DNA of 64,000 nucleotides from Notospermus geniculatus (lineage: Eukaryota > Nemertea > Pilidiophora > Heteronemertea > Lineidae), in contig NMRB01000080.1 of the NCBI GenBank assembly GCA_002633025.1, positions 385,787 through 449,786 on the forward strand, in the 5' to 3' direction. Of the stretch, positions 22,633 through 34,410 are shown one piece after another (positions within the stretch are counted from its first letter, which is position 1; the number at the start of each line of letters is the position of its first letter). The position numbers were made by a program, and so were the translations under genes. The notes beneath the pieces were generated by a model. It had not been told where the DNA came from and made no database searches. It saw only the letters and a program-made list of their open reading frames with translations.

Positions 22633-23009
22633 GTACCCATATTCATAAAACTACTTAAGTCTAAGTGTGACACTTATCTTTTGTTCGACACAAAAGATAA
22701 GTACAGGCCCGTAGCTACATGTAGCATTAAAAAAAAATTCCAACAAAATCAAATGGGATAGACGATCATTATTTTTCATGTCTCAGAGTGCAGGAACTTG
22801 ACCTCAAATCACATCTCAGAGTTTCTAATTTTCAAAATTTTTCTCCCCCAGACCCCCTGCAAAAACCGGCCCCTTCGGCACCGGAAGGCAAAGCCCATGT
22901 CGGTTGGGCTCATGCTGCTTAAAATGCCCCCCCCCCTCCAGTGGAAAAAAGCTAGCAATGGCCCTGAAATATCATACTTTGACTTAAGTATGTTTATGAA
23001 TATGGACCC
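22633..23009. mobile_element. GGCC-ended palindromic MITE, copy 3, interrupted
   Basis: Left arm 22633-22703 (GTACCCATATTCATAAAAC ... AAAAGATAAGTA) and right arm 22967-23009 (TCATACTTTGACTTAAG ... GAATATGGACCC) form one ~109-bp palindrome once 22704-22966 is removed. The restored arm matches the intact relative at 33748-33856 (subfamily 2). Confidence 0.85.
22704..22966. mobile_element. CAGGCCC-ended MITE nested in a palindromic MITE
   Basis: A 263-bp insertion with ends CAGGCCCGTAGCTA and TAGCAATGGCCCTG, which are imperfect inverted repeats. It is flanked by AAGTA (22699-22703) and AAATA (22967-22971), a near-identical 5-bp pair. The interior contains a pyrimidine-rich TTTTTCTCCCCCAGACCCCC run and a C12 tract. 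CAGGG-type ends are typical of hAT-like elements, but hAT elements normally duplicate 8 bp, so the superfamily stays open. Confidence 0.7.
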
Positions 23010-23034
23010 AGGCCTTCAATTCCTAGCCTAGCGG

Positions 23035-23085
23035 CCACTTCGTACTCTCGACCTGTCTGAAAGGATCAAGTGATGCACTGGAATG
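23035..23085 (+). repeat. SINE body fragment (TCTGAAAGGATC family)
   Basis: CACTTCGTACTCTCGACCTG then TCTGAAAGGATCAAGTG matches the body found, antisense, next to the tRNA-like heads at 34640-34755 and 40004-40112. The head is missing here. Confidence 0.6.
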
Positions 23086-23174
23086 AGCTATTCCTTGAGT
23101 TTACCAGAAAAGCTCCTGGAGATACTGGCAGGAGTAATAATGTAGTCAGCAGAACTTTTGAGAAATGAGACTTT

Positions 23175-23307
23175 GGGCCGTATGCTTAGGTTGGACTTTA
23201 GCACGCTTTTATTAAAGTCTGACTTTTCTCAATGCTTCAAGCAAAGAGAAAGACTTGTCTAACTTCAGCTAGACTTTAGGCTAAAGTCTGACCCAAGCAT
23301 ATGGCCC
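23175..23307. mobile_element. GGCC-ended palindromic MITE, copy 4
   Basis: Arms GGGCCGTATGCTTAGGTT and its near reverse complement ending CATATGGCCC. The 133-bp element is flanked by TTT on both sides (23172-23174 and 23308-23310). The arm sequence (gactttagcacgctttta..) is unrelated to the other copies beyond the first ~9 bp. Confidence 0.85.
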
Positions 23308-24589
23308 TTTGTATTACAGTGGAAAGTGCTAAGCTTCACATCATATTACCACTTCAAGTGTATTGCCAGTACAGTGAGAAGGGGAGGAAACCCAGACTGG
23401 GACCAAACACATAGCAACTTGGCCTCTGGGGGAAGGTGGATGTAAGACAGGGTCTTGGCCAATAGAAGCATCTGTTACTTCAGAATTACATCGTTAAGTC
23501 GATTTCTGCCTAGGTCCACAGGCTTTACGGTGAAAGAAACATTGCTCTGGGACTTTTTTGTTCTTCAACACAACATCTATAACTGTTCCATCTCAGTATA
23601 ATTCCATCACACGTGCAGTTCAACAAAATGGCTGCACCAAAAAAGGGTCCCAAATTGGAGAATTTTGCCTGTTCTTCAATACAATCCAAAATCAGCCTTA
23701 ACATTACTGTAAAGAAACATTCTAGATCTGTATCAATGATTCATCAAATCTAGGATGATCCTACGAAAATCCCAATTAAATCCCAGTCAAAACATTCTAT
23801 TAACAGATTACTGCAAAAAAATAATTGGTATTAATTAGATCTCGTGTGAATCATCAGTGTCTAGATCAATCACAAGAGCAATAAAACAACTATAAAGCAA
23901 TATTATATTATCTTCTCAACTACAAAGTAATACGTTCCAATTCCACCCACTTGGAATTTTTCACAACTTTTAAAGGTTACTTAGGAGAATTCCCCAATAT
24001 GGGAAAACACCTCGCTGTCAAGAATAGCTTCATTAGTAATCTATATTCCGGTTCCTGATGATTCATTGTTTATTTAAGATCGATACTGGGCTTCCAAAAT
24101 TGGCATTTTCTACGGGTTAGGTGTCCCCAAACAGCCCGGAAAGGTCACTTCGATCACCAATCAATGATCGCATGACAAATCCTATAGGTAATTGATATTG
24201 ATCTCAAGAGGATATCCCTATTTACCAATAATAGAAAATAAACTCAGAAATGGACATTTTTTTAATATCGGATTGCTTGCTTGATGTCTGGTGTTTACCA
24301 ATGACTAACAGCTGTATCATCTATAATTGGCGATTAAGAAGGCCTCCCAGGCACTCGGAAGAGTTTCTCAAACTTTGACCTTCCGTGTCCTTTGAGTGGG
24401 CAATCCCAGCCAGAAATTTTAAGAAAATATTCATTTTCAGCATTTTCTAGTACCAAAAATAGTCCTAAATGAAATATGAATACAGGGTTACATGTATGTC
24501 GAGAACATTCTGTAACAATGACCAATACCCAAACACCCCCAGGCCCATATGAGGCACAGAGAGAGGACAATTTGGCCCTTACTTTTCAT
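23308..24589. other. Unassigned non-coding stretch
   Basis: No tandem or inverted structure recognised and no protein-like frame. Confidence 0.4.
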
Positions 24590-25080
24590 CCATGGGATTT
24601 TTCATCCCTAGATATTTGTCCCCAAGGACTTTCCATCCTCTTGGACATTGAGTCCCCTGGGAGTTTCCATCATCTTAGACATTTGTCCCCTAGGAGTTTC
24701 CATCCCCTTAGACATTTGTCCCCTAGGAGTTTCCATCCTCTTGGACATTGCATCCGCTAGGACTTTCCATCCTCTTGGACATTGCATCCGGTAGGAGTTT
24801 CCGTCCTCTTGGACATTGCATCCCCTAAGAGTTTCCATCCTCTTGGACATTGCGTCCCCTTAGAGTTTCCATCCTCTTAGACATTTGTCCCCTTGGAGTT
24901 TCCATCCCCTTAGACATTTGTCCCCAGGGACTTTCCATCCTCTTGGGAGATTTTGTCCCCAAGAACTTTCTATCCTCTTGGATATTTGTCCGCTAGGATT
25001 TTCCATCCTCTTGGATATTTGTCCCCTAGGACTTTCCACCCTCTTGGATGTGTCCCCTAGGATTTTCCATCCCTGGACAT
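24590..25080. repeat. 33-bp minisatellite, ~14-15 copies
   Basis: Unit: TTTCCATCCTCTTGGACATT then TGTCCCCTAGGAG. Variants alternate TTTGTCCCC with TTGCATCC(G/C). A period divisible by three gives open frames on both strands with an 11-residue repeat, which are artefacts. Confidence 0.95.
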
Positions 25081-25777
25081 TTCGGACCATTCAAGATAAC
25101 TAAGATGAAATGCATCCAAATTAATGAATTTGAAGGTGGAATTTAGGCCTTTTCATCTGCTATAGCACACTATTAACACATTCAATTGACTTGTAAAATC
25201 AGAAGGAACTCATGGCAACTGCATTTGCAACTGAAGTGAAGGATATTGAAGGTCAAAGGTAAGAGATCATCGAGAACGAACATTGCGACTTCCTATTTTT
25301 CTTGAACTCGCAAAAAAAACTGGTCCCAACAATAGAGAACAATTTCCCACTCGGATTCAACACGGAAATGAGTGGGCAACGATCTCACCGGACTGGGAAA
25401 TCCTCGCTGTGACATTTACAACAAACAAGGGTTTTCCTCACGCTGCCTTTCATGAAATTCTATATGTACCGAGTGTATGGGTGGATAAGCCATGTTTCTG
25501 AATGGTCTCGCATGTGTAAATATGGTAGGGTTACAAACAATATCAAAACGGATTTGGTCATGCAATGGGAGGTTTAATCCCACAGGAAAGAGATAATTGG
25601 AAGAAGTTATATTTAGGGAGATTTAGGGATGAATGATATCAAATCCCAATGTAAACACAAATGGTGTCGAACAACTTTTGCCTTTTAGAGTCAACGTCGC
25701 TGCAGAACTGCAGTTGAAAGGGAGAGGTCTCGAAAGGGTGTCATCAACCAAACAACATTTCCAAAATGTCATCAAGT
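25081..25777. other. Unassigned non-coding stretch
   Basis: A 72-codon frame at 25283-25501 has no recognisable motif. Nothing else seen. Confidence 0.4.
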
Positions 25778-26095
25778 AGGGGCCTAAATTTTAAATGTTG
25801 AGCCTTAGAGCGATGAGAAATCGACTTGGGACACCGCCAAGCACATCAAGTTATCAACTTTAGAAAGTTGCCAAAAGTTTACAAATGTAATGTGACTATG
25901 AAATAGACCTTTAAGATAAATCAGGACACCTAAACTATACACATTGAACCTTAGAGTGAAAAAAAATCAACTTAGGACCGCACCCAAACTTATTAAGTTG
26001 TTGACTTTGAAAGAAGTTGCAACTTAAACAAAAAGTTTACACAGACCTAATATGACAATGAAATAAAAATTTACGATGACAAACCAGGACGCCTA
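25778..26095. repeat. Diverged ~150-165-bp tandem duplication
   Basis: Copy 1 (25778-25928) and copy 2 (25929-26095) share, in order: GAGCCTTAGAG / GAACCTTAGAG, ATCGACTTGGGAC / ATCAACTTAGGAC, AAAAGTTTACA twice, and AATCAGGACACCTA / AACCAGGACGCCTA. Confidence 0.8.
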
Positions 26096-27140
26096 CTTTT
26101 AAAATAGACAAGATTGTTTTGACGATGAAAGGCAGGGGAAGTGGAAAACACCCCTGGACGTTATTTGTGTATGAGTCATCAGGTTTGTCTCTAAATAGTG
26201 TGATAAATTGATTAATCGAAATGTCACGACCGATAATCAAATAAAATATCATTTTGAGATCAAACAACAGAAAACGGGGAAACACCCCGTCGCGTTATTT
26301 GCGATGAATCATCGTTTAGTAATGGCGAAAACAACTTACTCCCGTTTCAGCGTTAAGCCCTCGACATCAGAGGGAATCCCGCCCATGACGAAAATAATGA
26401 GTTATATATGGAATTACGCACATGATTGGGGTGTTCCCCGAGAACGTCATTGATTGATGTCAATGATTGATCGGTTATGCCAATCGAAGCTAACACATTG
26501 ATTATCGGGAACAAAGCTTGTAGCGGGATGATCGCGAACGTCATTAGGTAAACAAGTGAATCAAGTTTCGTTCCGTCGTAGAATATTCAGTCTCAACACA
26601 ACAAAGTGTAAGATTTCTGTACAAATGCACAGGGCAGCTTAGGATGAAACAAAATCACTGTGTGTCATCATCAAGTACTATCCTCCATGCCAGCATCGAC
26701 TAACATACCACTTCTTGTAATCTCTGCTCAAATTCAGGATAGATACAATTACCCCTGGCTTTTTGGAAATTTTTTGACTACGTTACCATGTGAATGGATG
26801 TGTTTTCGTAAGCAAATCTGAGTAATGATCCACGTCAGATGATTTTTGTCAAATGTTTTGCTATTTTCATGAATGGAAATGCTTGTTCTCAATGTAGGTT
26901 TCATTTGCACAGAAGAAAACAAAATGTTGATGCCAACAGGGTAACACACCTAGTACAGAATAGATGATTCATACAAAATAAGTTAGAGTACACATGCAAG
27001 TTTGTCCTTATATAAATTCAATCCCCCACCAAAAAATGCAGCTAAATATCATTATGATATCAGGTTTGTCAGAATGGCACAGTGGAAATATCCACACCTG
27101 CCATCACTGAAGTCCAGGGTTCAATTCATAATTCCTGGTT
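26096..27140. other. Unassigned non-coding stretch
   Basis: A faint local duplication relates 26130-26180 to 26270-26320 (both read 'gggaaacacccc...cg.gttattt'). Otherwise unassigned. Confidence 0.4.
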
Positions 27141-27144
27141 TTAA

Positions 27145-27435
27145 CACATTGACTGCCAGCTACGAGTATATTCGTATTCGCAGATGTCCTCCCCATTGCC
27201 AGCTACGAGTATACTCGTAGTAGGCCTAATGCATTTTCTATTAATATTGACAAGCTTGGCAATGACGAAGAGCCTTCCAATGGTCATACTGGCAGTGGGG
27301 ATTGACCAGATGTATGGGAACACGCTAGAGGGTGTACAGCTAGGACTCGCAGTTGGCAATATGAAATAATTTGAAATAGGCCTGGTATCATGGCAATGCG
27401 GATAAAATGATATTTTAGCCATGGCAGTCAAGGTG
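27145..27435. mobile_element. piggyBac-like MITE with TTAA duplication
   Basis: Ends CACATTGACTGCCA (27145-27158) and TGGCAGTCAAGGTG (27422-27435) are inverted repeats with 12-13 of 14 matching, and each is bordered by TTAA (27141-27144 and 27436-27439). TTAA target sites are the hallmark of the piggyBac superfamily. The 291-bp interior holds two copies of CCAGCTACGAGTATA, one leading into the palindrome TACGAGTATACTCGTA, and a TAGGCCTA octamer (27221-27228). No transposase frame, so mobilisation would need a partner elsewhere. Confidence 0.85.
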
Positions 27436-27887
27436 TTAAGCTGATGACAAGGGCAATTCCTTTACATCATCAGTTTTGCTAGGGTTCTAACCCTTCCAGC
27501 GATGTTGAACTTAGTGATTATTAGAAGGGCACCCTCCGCAGCAGCAGCTACACCAGAACCAAAAGTGAGATAAAATCTTGGGAGGATGAGTCCCCCCCCC
27601 CCACAGAACTAATTAGGAACGAATCTAAAAGGTAACACTATATGAGTGACTCTAACACTACTACAGTGACGGCACAGATGAGCCAAACATATCAGGTCAA
27701 ATTTCTCATTTGACAAATGTGTGAAACCCTTCTGTACGTGTGATACGAATAGTGCAGTACAATTACTATCTAGAATCCCTAACAGATAATGACATGTTAG
27801 GAACAGATATGACCCACCACAGAGACACTGGTACTACTTGCTCAAAACTTGAATTTTTCCATAGCCCTAAAGTGAGAACAACTTCAA
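27436..27887. other. Unassigned non-coding stretch
   Basis: Contains a run of about 12 C at 27591-27602. No other signal. Confidence 0.4.
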
Positions 27888-28000
27888 GGCCCATATTCTA
27901 GAAGCCTCCTTAACTCTAAGGTTCAACCTTTTGTATTTTGCCCTGCAAACAATAGCTGAAGGTAAACCTTAGAGTTAAGGAAGCTTGTAAAATATGGCCC
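27888..28000. mobile_element. GGCC-ended palindromic MITE, copy 5 (subfamily 1)
   Basis: Begins GGCCCATATTCTAGAAGCC and ends AAATATGGCCC, flanked by CAA on both sides (27885-27887 and 28001-28003). The arms equal those of 20168-20285 but with several substitutions. 113 bp. Confidence 0.9.
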
Positions 28001-29209
28001 CAAGTTCAGCATCATTCCTTGAATTTCATATGACTGGAATACAGGACAGAAAGAGCATGAAAAGTTCAATAAGTCAAAGTTGTCTAGAATTTGAATGGCA
28101 CAGCAGAAAGACCTCAAATGTTCCCTATCATTTTTGTGCTCTATGTTGGAAAATTGTTCCCATAACAATATCATAGGCTTGGAGTATTGTGGTAATTGAA
28201 AGGTCCAGAAAAACTTGAAGAAATTTAAAATAGTGACGCCGAGATAAAAGTGTTGGTATAGGCCTACTTCCCAACAATATGACGAATTCTAAGGAGGATA
28301 TCCCTCTGAAATGTCATGAGTTGCCTGTGACCAGAATGAGGCCCAACAAAAGCCGTGTCTATTTCTGTCTGGATTACCCCCAAAGTGGACCTGAACCAGG
28401 ACAACCCAAGAAATGCCACCGATTGTCTAAATTGTGAAGTTACCTAGCAAGTAATGTACATGGGGATCACCCTTTTATGATAGACTCTTTGTAGATATCC
28501 CAAGTTCTAAAGGTACAATACAGCATAATGAACTGGTTTCATTAACTAATGGAAAACTGCCCGAGGAAATCACATCATGGCATTCCAGAGGAAGAAACGA
28601 CTGCATTTATAAAAGCGTTTCTCGAGTCGTCAGGAAACCAGAAAGAAGTTCCCGCAACAACGTTGACATTATCCCAACTTCAGTTAAGAACAGTTCAACG
28701 CCCACACAACATTGTCACCAAAAGAAAAAGTTTATCGCTTAACTGTGAACTTATTAATGGCAGATGTGTAATCCATTTGGACTCATTAGTTAATCTGTGT
28801 CACCATTTTATTATGTATAGATGATTTTGAAGAAATGAAAGTTTTGACTGTTCCAGAATTTTTCCTCTGAGATGGAAAAGGTATTTCGCAAGGTGCCAAG
28901 GCTTCCTCGAGCCTGGCCGAAGTGAGCAACTCGCAAGGTGCTCACTTGGGGAAACTCCCGGCATGCATTTCTTTTTCTTTCCAGGCTGGCATGCTGATTG
29001 GCTGTACGTGGAATATTTCACGATTGCAACGGCACAGTAGTACCTTTCCCCGAGGAAGCGCAAATAACGTGTGGAAATTCGCCTTCACTGGGCATGCTCA
29101 CAATCCCCAAGAGAAGCGCCAGAAACTTCCTCGGGGAAGCTTTCCGAACACGCTACTTTAAAGAGTGAACTCATTTTTGCACATCGACCCCATTGGACAG
29201 TTTTCCATC
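28001..29209. other. Unassigned stretch with a small inverted repeat
   Basis: TTTCCCCGAGGAAGCGC (29043-29060) and AACTTCCTCGGGGAAGC (29124-29141) form an imperfect inverted pair. GAAGTGAGCA / TGCTCACTT near 28919-28947 is another. TAGGCCTA at 28259-28266. No gene recognised. Confidence 0.45.
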
Positions 29210-29560
29210 ATTCAGTGCTAAGTCCTCAGTTGGCAGTTCAACACCACACATTTTGCCATCCTCAAATGGCAGTTTGTAGTAGGCCTACCACTCATCCAAT
29301 GCCACTATCCTCAGTTTGTAGTTTTCAAAACATTCATCCATTGCCATTGTCCTCAGTTTGCCATTGTCCTTGGTTGACAGCGTTCAATGCCACTCATTCA
29401 GGGTCATTGTCCTCAGTTGGCAGTTTCAATGCCACTCATTCATTGCCATTGTCCTCAGTTTGCCATTGTCCTTGGTTGACAGCGTTCAATGCCACTCATT
29501 CAGGATCATTGTCCTCAGTTCGTAATGCTTTCAAAATGCCATCGTCCTCATTTGCAGTTG
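29210..29560. repeat. Tandem repeat with a ~102-bp higher-order unit
   Basis: The basic phrase is CATTGTCCTCAGTTTG plus CAATGCCACTCATTCA. A 102-bp block beginning GCCATTGTCCTCAGTTTGCC at 29343 recurs almost unchanged at 29445. The open frame of ~190 codons that crosses it is repeat-driven. Confidence 0.9.
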
Positions 29561-29686
29561 ATAGGGTCAAGCCTCCATTCATTCAGTTCAGTTGCGTTTT
29601 CAAAGGGTACACTCATTCAAAATGCAACTTTCAGTGATTCACTGTTCACACCTTGTACTTTCTGGATATGACTTAATGTATCTATA

Positions 29687-29714
29687 CCATGGAAATATTA
29701 TGATATTTCCATGG
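29687..29714. repeat. Perfect 12-bp stem palindrome
   Basis: CCATGGAAATAT, loop TATG, ATATTTCCATGG. It stands alone in unassigned sequence. It may be a very short fold-back element or chance. Confidence 0.8.
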
Positions 29715-32380
29715 CTGCACAGTATGGAGAAACGTGACTTCCAACAACTCGCAGGCTCCTATTTCCAGAAACTGACTTGGGAAGCTTCCACTTGTAATCG
29801 GATCACGAGGAAACAGGGCTTTACATGTATATGAGTATAGTTATAATCACTAGTGAGAGTGTTATCAAGTAGCTCAGAGGTGACATAAGACATATACGAA
29901 ACCTTCTGGCCCTGATGAAAGTCGCTACAATACGATGTAATTACCATTTAAATCTGAAAGGATTCACTACGAAGTCTATCCAATTACAAGTTCCATTCAC
30001 GTAAACTTCAGCAAATGAAATGTATGACTGAGCCATTCAATATTAGTGAAATCTAAGTCCACTCTGTTAATACAATGTAACCAGCTTGATATCTAGTAAT
30101 TAACTTTGTCAGATGACTCTTCAAAGTAAATTCTAATCATCTTCATTTACCATAAGGGTCTAACCAGTGCATTTAATGACAACAAGCATTGACCTTTTCC
30201 AATTCTCATATCCTAAGTGTAAAGTGACGAGTAGCAACTGCTCGATAAAAAGACAACGAATGGTTTTCAAGAAGCCTGTTCCATTCATCATCAGAAGCAC
30301 TTTAATCTCATCATCTCCTGCAGCGATGGGGAAAAGCAGACTTTGACTTCATCATTTCTTGCAATAAAAACAAGTCCACAGTTGGAGACAGGCTTTTGAA
30401 TCTGTACCTCATTACCCAGCTTGAGACTTCATCAATTGTGACTGTGTTGTTCTTATGGGCATGAAATAATAACAAGTTTCTGAGGTGAAGGACATAGCTT
30501 CCTACCGGACTCGAACCCTAGGACCCTCACATAAGGCATGTGTTGTTGTTACAATGTTAAGTTTCTCTTTTTACCGACAGACATTTGGAGAAAACTGTTC
30601 CACATTGTCAACATTTTGATCATTTCTAACTACGGCTTAGGCTATGGTTACAACGAGTGCAATTTTTCAACACTTGCAGCAAAACCTTTATTTCATGCTG
30701 CACTCAACCAGACAAAGCTGATTTCACATGAGTTGTACAACGTCTGCAAAATTGCATCAGGTGTAATGTAGCCTCACGCATTCTTTACAGTTTGAAAGTT
30801 GGCATGTTCAGAAACTTTGAACAAAAATTTGGCAGGGGAACAGGCTTAAAGAAAGAGCTTATTGATTCACTGATTTTAAATCCATATTCCCCGTTACTTG
30901 TTATAATGGTGAGTTGATAGGATCTACAGACCTGGAAAATGTCCAAAGAAGCTCTTTTTTTAAAGTAATGGATTTGAAAAATGATGCACAGGATATTCAT
31001 TGTTATTCTTTGCATACCTCTAGCCCTGGATTTGAAATAACAATTCCGATTAGGTTCAAATCATTTGAAACTTCCAATGTGATCGGTACTTCTGCAAATG
31101 TCATACAGTGTAACCACAAACATACAGTAATAGCATTCTCGCATATCCAAAGCCCTGACATTTTGGGATCAAACAAATTGAAAGCGACAAAGGCATTTTA
31201 CTTCCTAGTCAGGCTTTTCGATTTCAAAAGCCATCATTATTGGTTTCAAAATACAAGACATACTCATTGTCATCAAATATATCTTTTCCCTTTAAGGCCT
31301 CAGAAACTGCAGCACCCCCTATGGTGCTGATGAAAATTACCCGACCCGGAAATACCACAGACGGTACGCCCTTATTTGGCGAACGAATATATGTTGTAAA
31401 GAAATTGATTTTCTCTTCAGAAGGAAAAATCGCTCCGTTTAAAAGTCAGCGACATTTGCTACAAAAATGGAGAAAACGTGGCGAGCATCCTCTCTCTGCT
31501 TTGACAGGGAAGAAGATTATCCTTTCACCATCAGCCTCGTTCGTCGTTTGGTCTTAACAATACCCTTTCTTATCAAGTCCCGGAAAGCTTTCCAACTAAT
31601 GGAACGTTGCAAGAGACGCATAACCCTCGATTCTTTCGACCAATCAGAAACGAGCATGAGAATTTTACCATATAAGCTAATGTTTACATCGCGGTAGGGT
31701 ACTTCATGAATGAAAGTTTGAGATCACGTGATTTCTTCCCGGTGGTTACAACTGCCGTCGACCAATCATTAATGATTTCTTCTGTCTCGTTTGTAGGTCT
31801 ATTTTTAGCGTTACGGTAGCAATCAGTGCAATCCGATACTTCAAGATTAGGGCAAACCACATCAAAAGCTTCTCAGCATCATTTCATTTTTTTCCCTTTG
31901 AAAAAAGGAGAATAACTGGCAGCAATTGACCTTATAGTGTCAAAATGTTTTTTTTATAGAACCATGATCAGAGATTCTGATATTTCCAAAGTAGGCTTCA
32001 TTTTGTGTCAAAAAGGTTATCCAAAATAACTGTAATCTCTTTAATTGTCTTTGTAATAAAACTTTTCAGCAAATCAGCACAATCTAAACCTAAATTGCTT
32101 CAATTATGAAGATATTTTGATAGCCAAATATTGTAATTGAGAAGACCTAGCGTTGCTGTATGACATGCTGAATGATGAAAAATTGTGTTCTAATTGCAGT
32201 CACCTTGATTTACCACAGAATCAAAATAACACCAGAAGTAGGCCAACCCATCCCTATCCAGAGCATCATATTTTGTAAGAAAGTTTAAGTGTGGGACAAA
32301 TTTACCGGATCATCTGGATTTTTTGCCCCAAAGCCTGCAGATAATGAGGCAAGTTTTCTTGCTCAAATCAAGCAATTTTA
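29715..32380. other. Unassigned non-coding stretch
   Basis: About 2.7 kb. A tRNA B-box-like GGGTTCGAGTCC is present on the minus strand near 30500-30515 without a convincing box A. No protein-like frame was recognised, and the 138-codon frame at 30914-31330 has no motif. Confidence 0.4.
31640..31768. promoter_or_regulatory. CCAAT / E-box cluster, possible promoter-proximal DNA
   Basis: Two CCAATCA boxes (31640-31646, followed by GAA as in the NF-Y consensus, and 31762-31768) surround a palindromic E-box ATCACGTGAT (31723-31732), in a stretch with more CpG than its surroundings. No TATA box, initiator or downstream gene can be shown, so this is only a motif cluster. Confidence 0.15.
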
Positions 32381-32730
32381 TGCCGCCACAAAAAGTACTG
32401 TGTTCGGTTGCAAGCATCAGCAAGAAGCAAGAACAACTTCTTGAAAGCATTGAAGACTCGCTGTGAATCAGATATCTCAATATTTGGACTGCATTGACAA
32501 TGTACTTTGTGGTGTCAACAATACGCCACAAAAGTTAGTGAAAATGTGGGGCCAGCAACAGCAAGAAGCAAGAAAAATTTTCTTGAACGCATGAAGACTG
32601 GCTGAGAACCCAGTGTCAAACTTGCATGGTATTTGTTTCAAAAGGAAACTTGCTTCTTGAACAGAGTTGAGAAGACATGCTGCCTACATAAGTTTGTGGT
32701 GGATCAGCAACGTGCCACAAAAATTGCTGG
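32381..32730. repeat. Diverged tandem repeat of ~140-190 bp
   Basis: CGCCACAAAAAG (about 32383), CGCCACAAAAGTTAG (about 32524) and TGCCACAAAAATTGC (about 32714) mark successive units. CAGCAAGAAGCAAGAA and a TTCTTGAA..CAT..GAAGAC phrase follow in the first two units, and a TTTGTGGTG phrase precedes the last two. Confidence 0.8.
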
Positions 32731-33747
32731 TAATTCAAGTGGGAGCATGATTGATTGAGACAATGGAAATCCTCTTAACTACAGTGCAGTTGGTAGTAGA
32801 AGAAATGGCTGTCACTTCAAATGACCATCCCCCCACTGAACACTAGTGGTCACACTGCCTTTCCCATTGGAGGACAATATATTACAGCTATAGTTAACAA
32901 GAAAGGTAAACAGAGTCTCATATTTCATTCCCATGAGAATCACCAGAGAAGCAAGGTCCAAACAACGTGGAACCTATTTTCACCAACTCCTCCACAGGGA
33001 ATGGAACATTGTACTCTCGCTGGAAGCAACGGTGAACTGTGATACGATTCCTCAGTTCTAAGCGGACGCTGGGGAGATAAAAACAATTAAGACAGCCATT
33101 TAGACAAATGACTGCTCATGTTGGCCATTAATGGATAATCTTAACGCAGCGCTACAGGTATTCCTTCAGAGAAAATCATCAGCGGGGATGAGAACCCTGC
33201 GTAGTTGGTTGAATAAGAAAGCGGCGACGAGTTAAGGGCTTATTCTTTGTGCGCAGTTACAAAGCGACAGCTCGAACTCTGGCGTTCGACGTCAGTTTCT
33301 GATTGTATGGTTGCAGATGCCTTGAGGCTCAGCAGACGGCAACAAGAACTTCAAGAAAATAACAAACAATGCCAAAGGGAGCATTTGGAAAACTTTGACG
33401 AGAAAAAATGTCATGATCGAAGCCTGTAGAACTATCAACTCAAAAGGCCTATTTTGTGATAAGAATGGACCATTGAATATATAGGCCTACTGGGGAACTG
33501 CGTCCCAAAGGTGATTCAGTTTCACTTTCAGCAGAAGAAACATTTATCATTGATATTTTATTTGTGAAAAGGGCATTCCTGGCTAGAAATGGTGGTAGGC
33601 TATATGAATGTACTTCTTACAAATTATCATCACAGCACATCCTCAACGGACAGTTGTTCAGTTTTGTATGATCAATGTCATGATTTTAATTTGAACTGGA
33701 AATCCAAATACGACTCGAAGCACCATACAACTTGATCATATACCTTT
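32731..33747. other. Unassigned non-coding stretch
   Basis: One TAGGCCTA at 33482-33489. No other structure or gene signal. Confidence 0.4.
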
Positions 33748-33856
33748 GGGTCCATATTCACAAACATACTTAGGTCAAAGTGTGGTACTTATCTTTTGTG
33801 TTGAACAAAGGATAAGTGTCACACTTAGACTTAAGTAGTTTTCTGAATACGGGCCC
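33748..33856. mobile_element. GGCC-ended palindromic MITE, copy 6 (subfamily 2)
   Basis: Begins GGGTCCATATTCACAAAC and ends GAATACGGGCCC. The arm TTAGGTCAAAGTGTGGTACT is mirrored as AAGTGTCACACTTAGACTTA across the centre. It is the intact counterpart of the interrupted copy at 22633-23009. 109 bp. No clear flanking duplication. Confidence 0.9.
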
Positions 33857-34410
33857 TGGTGTTTCCCCAGTGCTGTTCACTTTCTTTAAACCAACCATCA
33901 ACAGACTGCTGCCATCTCAAAGAGTTTATCTTCCCATTATACAATGTATGTTCCCTGGATGCGGTATTTTGACCAATAAATAGGCATCTCCCTTCCCCAT
34001 CCTGAGGTAATCAGTCGTTCTCCCTTTGTCACCACCCACCACACAGCGACGACAGGAGCAGAAGCTCACATGCCCTTCCGCCGACTTGATAATGTAATTG
34101 AATCCCAGGTACCAGCTGGGAGCTGGCCACATTTTTTCCCTGGTGCATTAAAGAAGGCAAGTTTTGCCAGGGCCTGAGAAATGCACATCAACAACATCCT
34201 CTGTACTTTATAGGATTGACACAATTTTGTACTGGTTTGTTCCAAAGTTCGCAGAAAATACCAAAAATTGTTCATAATTCGAAAGCAGTTGGACAACAGT
34301 AGCCCAACTATCTCAGGTGATGATCTGAAATTTCTATATGAAGCTTCTGTCAATGCCATCATTACTTGTCTCTCCATAAACCTTACTGGGGAACTCAAGG
34401 ACAATCTCAA
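33857..34410. other. Unassigned non-coding stretch
   Basis: No repeat partner or gene signal recognised. Confidence 0.4.

Noticed and set aside
29071-29637. 188-codon open frame, plus strand
   Set aside because: Most of it is the translation of the 102-bp tandem repeat; no protein signature.
30495-30540. Possible tRNA gene or SINE head (GGGTTCGAGTCC on minus strand)
   Set aside because: A box B-like word alone; no box A at the proper distance and no cloverleaf could be drawn.
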